The notes below the pieces were generated by a model that worked only from the letters and a program-made list of their open reading frames with translations, had not been told where the DNA came from and did no database searches. Shown here in pieces: positions 13,607 to 19,329 of a stretch of 21,751 nt of DNA. A program made the position numbers and the translations under genes. Every line of letters begins with the position of its first letter. Position 1 is the stretch's first letter. Source of the DNA: RCIO01 sp964629765 (GTDB lineage Bacteria; Pseudomonadota; Alphaproteobacteria; Rhizobiales; Rhizobiaceae); NCBI GenBank assembly GCA_964629765.1, contig CAZVTK010000072.1:1-21751 (forward strand), read 5' to 3'.

Positions 13607-14983
13607 CTATCTGCGCAGATCCTTCCCGGCAAGGTCGAGCGCGCGCAGAATGCGCTCGCAGGCCATGTCGATGGTGGCTTTCGTCCAGATCAGCGGCGGC
13701 GACAGTATCATCGTGTCGTTGACCGCGCGCATCATCATGCCGTTGGCGATGGCGTGGTCGCGCACCGTCACCGCCGCCGTCCCTTCATTGGGGAAGCGCT
13801 TGCGCGTCTGCCGGTCGGCGACGATCTCGATGGCACCCATCAGGCCGATAGTGCGGACCTCGCCGACGATGCCGTGGCCGGAAAGCGCCTCGGTCAGCGC
13901 CTTCCGGAAATAGGGGCCGGTCTCCTCGCGCACGCGCTCGACCAGCCCCTCGCGCTCGATGATCTCCAGATTGGCCAGCGCCACCGCGCAGGCCACCGGA
14001 TGCCCCGAATAGGTGTAGCCGTGGTAGAACTCGCCGCCCTTGTCCACCAGCGTCCTCGCCACCCTGTCGCCGACGAACAGCGCCGACAACGGCTGGTAGC
14101 CCGAGGTGAGCGCCTTGGCGGTGGTGATCGTGTCGGGCTGGAGCCCGTAGGTCTGGGCGGCGAACCATTCGCCGGTGCGGCCGTAGCCGGTGATGACCTC
14201 GTCCAGCATCAAGAGCACGTCGTATTTGCGGCAGATGCGCTGCACCTCGGGCCAGTAGCTCTCGGGCGCGATCTTGACGCCCCCTGCCCCCATCACCGGC
14301 TCGCCGATGAAGGCGGCGACGTTGTCCGGCCCGGCTTCGAGGATCGCCTCCTCGATGGCGCGGGCGGCGCGGACGCCGAAATCATGCGCGCTCTCGCCGG
14401 TCCGCGCCAGCTCGAACGCATAGGGCGGCATGACGTGCACGATGTTGGGCACGGCGCCGTGGAGCTGCCCGTGCATGCCGGCCATGCCGCCGAGCGAGGC
14501 GCCGGCGACGGTGGAGCCGTGATAGGCCCATTGCCGCGAGATGATGCGGTTCTTCGCCGGCCTGCCCTCCAGCGCCCAGAAATGGCGCACCAGCCTCAGC
14601 GCCGTGTCGTTGGCCTCCGAGCCGGACGAGCCGTAGAAGATCTGTCTCAGGCCGGCGGGCGCGATCTCGGCCAGCTTCTGCGACAGGAGGATCGGCGTCG
14701 GCGTCGAGCAGCGGAAGAAGGAGTTGTAGTAGGGCAGCTCCTTCATCTGCTCGTAGGCGGCCTTCGCCAGCTCCTCGCGGCCGTAACCGACATTGACGCA
14801 CCACAGGCCGGCCATGCCGTCGAGGATCTCGTTGCCGTCGGCGTCGTAGACGAACGGGCCGTCGGCGCGCACGATCACGCGGCTGCCGGCAGCGCGCAGA
14901 TCCTTGTGGTCGGTGAAAGGGTGGAGATGATGCGCGGCGTCGATCTCCTGCAACTGCCGGAGAGAATAGTTCCGATATGCCAT
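13607..14983 (-). CDS. Class III (omega) aminotransferase
   Basis: A 458-residue PLP aminotransferase of fold type I, class III. The PLP lysine is K290 in TTAKALTSGYQPLSA, and the metal-like motif DEVITGYGRTG begins at D261. The phosphate-side loop is FYGSSGSEANDTALRLVRH (116-134). The N-terminal HHLHPFTDHKDL and the WAYHGSTVAGASLGG region are typical of the pyruvate-accepting group that includes SpuC (putrescine), taurine-pyruvate and beta-alanine-pyruvate aminotransferases. The amine donor cannot be settled from sequence. GGGAG lies about 11 bases upstream of the ATG at 14983. The stop is TAG. An inverted repeat at 15011-15039 sits just upstream and could be a regulator site. Neighbours give no clear pathway. 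Confidence 0.93.
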   Translation of the reverse strand: MAYRNYSLRQLQEIDAAHHLHPFTDHKDLRAAGSRVIVRADGPFVYDADGNEILDGMAGLWCVNVGYGREELAKAAYEQMKELPYYNSFFRCSTPTPILLSQKLAEIAPAGLRQIFYGSSGSEANDTALRLVRHFWALEGRPAKNRIISRQWAYHGSTVAGASLGGMAGMHGQLHGAVPNIVHVMPPYAFELARTGESAHDFGVRAARAIEEAILEAGPDNVAAFIGEPVMGAGGVKIAPESYWPEVQRICRKYDVLLMLDEVITGYGRTGEWFAAQTYGLQPDTITTAKALTSGYQPLSALFVGDRVARTLVDKGGEFYHGYTYSGHPVACAVALANLEIIEREGLVERVREETGPYFRKALTEALSGHGIVGEVRTIGLMGAIEIVADRQTRKRFPNEGTAAVTVRDHAIANGMMMRAVNDTMILSPPLIWTKATIDMACERILRALDLAGKDLRR

Positions 14984-15010
14984 GGACTTGAAAGCTCCCG
15001 TTGAACCTGC

Positions 15011-15039
15011 GGCCGACCTCGTTGAAACAAGGTCCGGCC
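15011..15039. repeat. Inverted repeat upstream of the aminotransferase gene
   Basis: GGCCGACCT (15011-15019) and AGGTCCGGCC (15030-15039) pair with one bulged base, and GTT/AAC pairs further in. It lies 28-56 bases upstream of the aminotransferase ATG. It could be an operator or a leader hairpin. Confidence 0.5.
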
Positions 15040-15049
15040 GGCGGCGGAT

Positions 15050-15163
15050 TCAGCGGCGAGCGGGCGGCGAATAGCCTATGCGGGCGCACAGCCGCAGCAT
15101 CTCGGCGTGCAGCGTGCGCGCCGAGACGGTCTGCCGAAGCGATATGCCTTCAAGCCGGGCCAT
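15050..15163 (-). CDS. Possible 37-residue small ORF
   Basis: In the 234-base gap between the prolyl oligopeptidase and aminotransferase genes, a frame from 15163 encodes 37 residues. It starts MARLEGISLRQTVSARTLH and ends in PPARR. There is no recognisable ribosome site, and the ATG falls inside the left arm of a perfect 11-bp inverted repeat. It could be a small protein, a remnant or chance. I do not recognise it. Confidence 0.15.
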   Translation of the reverse strand: MARLEGISLRQTVSARTLHAEMLRLCARIGYSPPARR

Positions 15164-15190
15164 GCCGGGAGCCTAGCCGCCCGGCATGGC
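15159..15190. repeat. Perfect 11-bp inverted repeat past the prolyl oligopeptidase stop
   Basis: GCCATGCCGGG (15159-15169) and CCCGGCATGGC (15180-15190) flank a 10-base loop, 27 bases after the prolyl oligopeptidase stop on the minus strand. Neither strand has a T-run afterwards, so it is not a classical intrinsic terminator. It may protect or pause the transcript end. Confidence 0.8.
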
Positions 15191-15217
15191 ATGCTCAAGC
15201 CCTTCGGGGCGTGGCCC

Positions 15218-17497
15218 TCAAGGCGTGGGCGGGCCGTCGCAGGACTGCCGCAGCGACGCCGCGCGGGCGTCCAGCGAGGCCGGGCGCGGGCCGGCGGCGG
15301 CCACGATCGTGCTCGGCACGTCGCAGCGGTCGCCGGCGGCGCGCGTGGCGGGCAGCGCGGCGACGCCCAGCGGCAACTGGCGGTCGGCCGTGGCCATCAC
15401 CGGCGGCACGGCCTCCAGCGTGCGCTGGAGGAACAGATATTCCAGCGCATACCATTCCGCCTGCCGGCGGATGTCGCCGCTGCCGCCATGGCCGCCCTGG
15501 AGATATTCGTGGAACAGCACGTCGTGGCCCTGCTCCAGCATCTTCGCCGCCATCTTGCGGGCATGGCCGGGATGGACGCGGTCGTCGGCCGTCGAGGTCA
15601 TGAACAGCGTCTTCGGGTAGTCCTTGCCGGCGGCGACGTTCTGGTAGGGCGAATAGGCGCTTATATAGGCCGCCTGCTCGGGGATCGCCGGGTCGCCGTA
15701 CTCGGCGATCCACGACGCGCCGGGCGGCAGCAGCGTGTAGCGCATCATGTCGAGCAGCGGCACCTCGCTGATCGCGGCGCCGAACAGATCCGGCCGCTGG
15801 GTGAGCGACACGCCGACCAGCAGCCCGCCATTGGAGCCGCCCTGAATGCCGAGCTGCTTCGCCGTGGTGATGCCGCGCGCCGCCAGATCCTCGGCCACGG
15901 CGGCGAAATCGTCGAAGGCGTTCTGGCGCTTGCCCTGGAGCGCCGCCTGGTGCCAGGCCGGGCCGAACTCGCCGCCGCCGCGGATGTTGGCCAGCACCCA
16001 GGCATTGCCCTGCTCCAGCCAGAGCTGGCCGCGCAGGCCCGAATACCAGGGCAGCATGGACGACTGGAAACCGCCATAGGCGTAGAGCAGGGTCGGCACC
16101 GGGCCGGCCGCATCCTTCGGGCGCGCCACGAAATACGGGATCTTCGTGCCGTCCTTCGACGTGGCCTCGAACTGCTCGGCGACGTATTTCGACGAATCGA
16201 AGCGCGCCGGCATCGACTTGACCGGGGCAAACGTCTCGCCGTCGTCGTCGGACCAGTAGAGCGTCGGAGCCGTCGTCAGCGCGTTGAAGGCGATGGAGAG
16301 CGCGCTGCCCTCATAGTCCGTGTCGTTGATCGAGACCGTGCCGTTGGGCGGCAGGTCGAGGCGCACGGGCTCGCTCCAGCGATGGTCGGCATGGCGGAAG
16401 GCCAGCACCTCGCCGCGCACATTGTCCAGCACGGAGACGAACAGGCGGCCGGCCGTGGCCGCGATGCTCTCGATCGAGCGGCGCTGCGACGGCTCGATCA
16501 GCGCCACATACGGCCCCGTCTCGCCGGCATCGCGCCACGACTCGAAATCGAAGCTGTAGAGCCCGCCGGCGCGCATCGTCTCGCCGGCCTGGTTGGTCCA
16601 GTCCTCGGCGGGAATGAACACGAACTGGCCGTCGAGCAGGATCCAGTTCATCAGTTGCTCCGGCAGCGGAACCTGCACGGTCGACCCGTCGTCGCGCAGC
16701 AGGAACAGTTCTGACGAATAGAAGTCGATCGACCGCTGGAGGAACGCGTCGCGGCGCCCGTCGCGATGGTCGCGCACCACGAAGGCGCCGACGGAAAGGT
16801 CTTCGGCCGCGCCCTCGAAGATCGTCTCGGCCTCCCCGACCGGCGTGCCGCGCTTCCAGCGCTTGAGCACGCGCGGATAGCCCGAACTGGTCACCTCGTC
16901 GTCGGAGAGCGCCGAGGACAGCAGCGCCGTGTCGGCGTCGAGCCAGGCGAAGTTCGATTTCGACACGGGCAGGTTGAAGCCGTCGGCCATGAACTGCCGC
17001 GTCTCAAGGTCGAACTCGCGGACCACCGAGGCGTCGCCGCCGTCCGGCGACATGGATATCGCGCACAGCCGGTAGTCCGGCGCGAGGCAGTCGGCATAGC
17101 CGAACACCCACTCCGTGCCCTCGGCCTCGGCGAGGCGGTCGATGTCGAGCACCACGTCCCAGTCCGGCGCGGGCGTCTTGTAGGAGGCGACGCTCGTCCG
17201 CCGCCAGACGCCGAGCGGGTTCTTGCCGTCCTGCCAGAAATTGTAGACGAAGCCGCCCTGCGTGTAGCCGTAGGGGATCACGTCCTCGGCCTCGAACAGC
17301 GCCAGCGATTTGGCGAAATGGTCGGCGAAGCGCGGATCGGCCATGATCTCGGCCCGCGTCCGCTCGTTCTGCCCCTTCACCCATTCCAGCGCGGGGGCGC
17401 CGTCCCGCTCCTCCAGCCACAGATACGGGTCCTCGTCCTGCGCTGCCGCGCCCGATAGCCCCGCGCCGATCAGTGCCGCCACGATGATGCTCCGCAT
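15218..17497 (-). CDS. Secreted prolyl oligopeptidase (S9A)
   Basis: A 759-residue serine peptidase that cleaves short peptides after proline. A Sec signal peptide is visible (MRSIIVAALIGAGLSGAAA, likely cut before QDED), so it acts in the periplasm. DPYLWLEERDGAPALEWV opens the domain, a beta-propeller covers roughly residues 80-450, and the alpha/beta-hydrolase domain follows. Catalytic residues are S555 in GGSNGG, D638 or D639 in TADDRVHP and H670 in GGHGG. After the expected end (about residue 694) the chain continues some 65 residues, rich in Ala, Arg and Pro with two cysteines. Such a tail is unusual for the family. The start at 17497 is fixed by GGGAGG 5 bases upstream and by the signal peptide; the frame stays open further upstream into the divergent gene but has no support there. 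Confidence 0.93.
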   Translation of the reverse strand: MRSIIVAALIGAGLSGAAAQDEDPYLWLEERDGAPALEWVKGQNERTRAEIMADPRFADHFAKSLALFEAEDVIPYGYTQGGFVYNFWQDGKNPLGVWRRTSVASYKTPAPDWDVVLDIDRLAEAEGTEWVFGYADCLAPDYRLCAISMSPDGGDASVVREFDLETRQFMADGFNLPVSKSNFAWLDADTALLSSALSDDEVTSSGYPRVLKRWKRGTPVGEAETIFEGAAEDLSVGAFVVRDHRDGRRDAFLQRSIDFYSSELFLLRDDGSTVQVPLPEQLMNWILLDGQFVFIPAEDWTNQAGETMRAGGLYSFDFESWRDAGETGPYVALIEPSQRRSIESIAATAGRLFVSVLDNVRGEVLAFRHADHRWSEPVRLDLPPNGTVSINDTDYEGSALSIAFNALTTAPTLYWSDDDGETFAPVKSMPARFDSSKYVAEQFEATSKDGTKIPYFVARPKDAAGPVPTLLYAYGGFQSSMLPWYSGLRGQLWLEQGNAWVLANIRGGGEFGPAWHQAALQGKRQNAFDDFAAVAEDLAARGITTAKQLGIQGGSNGGLLVGVSLTQRPDLFGAAISEVPLLDMMRYTLLPPGASWIAEYGDPAIPEQAAYISAYSPYQNVAAGKDYPKTLFMTSTADDRVHPGHARKMAAKMLEQGHDVLFHEYLQGGHGGSGDIRRQAEWYALEYLFLQRTLEAVPPVMATADRQLPLGVAALPATRAAGDRCDVPSTIVAAAGPRPASLDARAASLRQSCDGPPTP

Positions 17498-17532
17498 GGT
17501 GCCTCCCGAAACCTGTCGGGCGCAGTCTTTCC

Positions 17533-17577
17533 GCCCGAATCGGGCAAAAGCAAGCACGCGGGACATCTTTCCCGTGC
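17533..17577. promoter_or_regulatory. Two inverted repeats in the divergent prolyl oligopeptidase/MttB intergenic region
   Basis: GCCCGA and TCGGGC (17533-17538 and 17540-17545) form a near-palindrome with one central base. A second repeat pairs GCACGcGGGA (17554-17563) with TCCCGTGC (17570-17577), one base bulged. Both lie in the 195-base gap between two outward-reading genes, where operators would be expected. On the minus strand the first palindrome sits between a TTGCTT hexamer and a poor -10. Confidence 0.35.
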
Positions 17578-17692
17578 GCCCGCAATCCGCGGCGCCGCCC
17601 GCATGTCGTTTTGCTCGCCCTTCTGGTCGCGGCTTCATTACAAGCGCGGCGGCCCGCGGTCCAATATGCCGGCTGCTGCCGGGAACCTTTGC

Positions 17693-19270
17693 ATGAGCGA
17701 CGAGAGCATGACGGCCGAAGCCGCCTCCGCCACCGAGAGGGGACGCCGGGGCGGGCGCGCCGGCAAGCGGGCCGGCGGCGGTCCCGCCTTCGAGCAGCCG
17801 CCCCGGCGCGAGCTGCGCATTCCCTTCCCGCCGACGAAGATCGTTTCCGACGACGAGCTGGAAGCGATCCACGACGCCTCGCTGAAGGTGCTGCGCGAGA
17901 TCGGCGTCGAGGTCCTGCACCCGCAGGCGCGCCGGCTGATGAAGCAGCACGGCGCCGACGTGAAGGAAGGGGCCGAGCGGGTGCGCTTCGACGGCGACAT
18001 GCTCTTGGAGCTGGTCGCGCATGCCCCGTCCGAGTTCACGCTGCACGCGCGCAACCCGGCGCACGACGTCACCTTCGGCGGCAACCGGCTGATCCTCGCG
18101 CAGATGGGCTCGGCGCCCTCCTGCTCCGACGCCGACCGCGGCCGTCGGCCGGGCAACCGGGAGGATTTTCGCAACTTCCTCAAGCTCGCGCAGGTGCACA
18201 ACATCATCCACGCCACCGGCGGCTACCCGGTCGAGCCGGTGGACATCCACGCCTCGGTGCGTCACCTAGAATGCGTCCGCGACCTGGCGCTGCTGACCGA
18301 CAAGCCCTTCCACATCTATTCGCTGGGCAAGGAGCGCAATGTCGACGGCATCGAGATCGCCCGCATCGCGCGCGGCATCTCGCGGGAGCAGCTCGAGCGC
18401 GAGCCCTCCGTCTACACCATCATCAACACCAACTCGCCGCTGAAGCTCGACGTGCCCATGCTGGAGGGCATCATCCAGATGTCGTCGGCGGGGCAGATCG
18501 TCATCGTCACGCCGTTCACGCTGGCGGGCGCCATGGCGCCGGTGACCGTCGCGGGCGCGCTGACCTTGCAGAACGCCGAGGCGCTGGCCGGCATCGCCTT
18601 CACGCAGATGGTCAGGAAGGGCGCGCCCGTCGCCTATGGCGGCTTCACCTCCAATGTCGACATGAAGTCCGGCGCGCCGGCCTTCGGCACGCCCGAATAC
18701 ATGAAGGCGCAGCTCGCCGGCGGCCAGCTCGCGCGCCGCTACGGCATCCCCTACCGCACCTCCAATACCTGCGCGGCCAACACCGTCGACGCGCAGGCGG
18801 CCTATGAGAGCGTGTTCTCGCTGTGGGGCGCCATCCAGGGCGGCGGCAATTTCATGCTGCACGCGGCCGGCTGGCTGGAAGGGGGCCTGCGCTGCTCCTA
18901 CGAGAAGATGATCCTCGATATCGACCTGCTCCAGATGGTCGCCGAGTTCCTCGCGCCGCTCGACCTATCGGAGGACGCGCTGGCCTTCGAGGCCATTCGC
19001 GACGTCGGCCCGGGCGGCCATTTCTTCGGCACGGCGCACACGCAGGCGCGCTACAGAAACGCCTTCTACTCGCCGGTGCTGTCCGACTGGCGCAATTACG
19101 AGACATGGCAGCTCGCCGGCTCGCCCGACGCCATGCAGAAGGCGAACCGGGTGTGGAAGGAACGCCTCGCCGCATGGGAAAAGCCGCCGATCGACCCCGC
19201 CGTCGAGGAGGAGATCGACGAATTCGTCGAGCGCCGCATCGCCGAAGGCGGCGCGCCGACGGATTTTTGA
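17693..19270 (+). CDS. MttB-family (COG5598) trimethylamine-type methyltransferase, non-pyrrolysine
   Basis: A 525-residue TIM-barrel methyltransferase related to MttB, the trimethylamine:corrinoid methyltransferase of methanogens. True MttB contains pyrrolysine at an in-frame amber codon; this frame has none, so it belongs to the non-pyrrolysine branch. Studied members of that branch demethylate quaternary amines such as glycine betaine (MtgB), proline betaine or carnitine. The N-terminus is a basic, glycine/arginine-rich extension (about residues 10-45), followed by ELEAIHDASLKVLREIGVEVLHP. Later conserved parts include SAPSCSDADRGRRPGN, GYPVEPVDIHAS, INTNSPLKLDVPMLEG and HAAGWLEGGLRCSYEK. 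I chose 17693 for spacing from GGGAA; ATGs at 17603, 17666 and 17708 are alternatives. The flavoprotein gene follows by 59 bases, suggesting one operon. The substrate is inferred, not seen. Confidence 0.9.
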   Translation: MSDESMTAEAASATERGRRGGRAGKRAGGGPAFEQPPRRELRIPFPPTKIVSDDELEAIHDASLKVLREIGVEVLHPQARRLMKQHGADVKEGAERVRFDGDMLLELVAHAPSEFTLHARNPAHDVTFGGNRLILAQMGSAPSCSDADRGRRPGNREDFRNFLKLAQVHNIIHATGGYPVEPVDIHASVRHLECVRDLALLTDKPFHIYSLGKERNVDGIEIARIARGISREQLEREPSVYTIINTNSPLKLDVPMLEGIIQMSSAGQIVIVTPFTLAGAMAPVTVAGALTLQNAEALAGIAFTQMVRKGAPVAYGGFTSNVDMKSGAPAFGTPEYMKAQLAGGQLARRYGIPYRTSNTCAANTVDAQAAYESVFSLWGAIQGGGNFMLHAAGWLEGGLRCSYEKMILDIDLLQMVAEFLAPLDLSEDALAFEAIRDVGPGGHFFGTAHTQARYRNAFYSPVLSDWRNYETWQLAGSPDAMQKANRVWKERLAAWEKPPIDPAVEEEIDEFVERRIAEGGAPTDF

Positions 19271-19329
19271 AGCCTTCACGCTTCGAATCATCATTCTCGC
19301 GACCTGATTCCAAGAAAGACACCAAGCCT

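Noticed and set aside
15218..18265. An open frame of about 1015 codons on the minus strand
   Set aside because: Only the part from 17497 down is prolyl oligopeptidase. The upstream part crosses the divergent promoter region and is antisense to the MttB-type gene; signal peptide and ribosome site fix the start at 17497.
17693..19270. Pyrrolysine codon in the MttB-type gene
   Set aside because: The frame runs to TGA without an internal TAG, so it belongs to the non-pyrrolysine branch.
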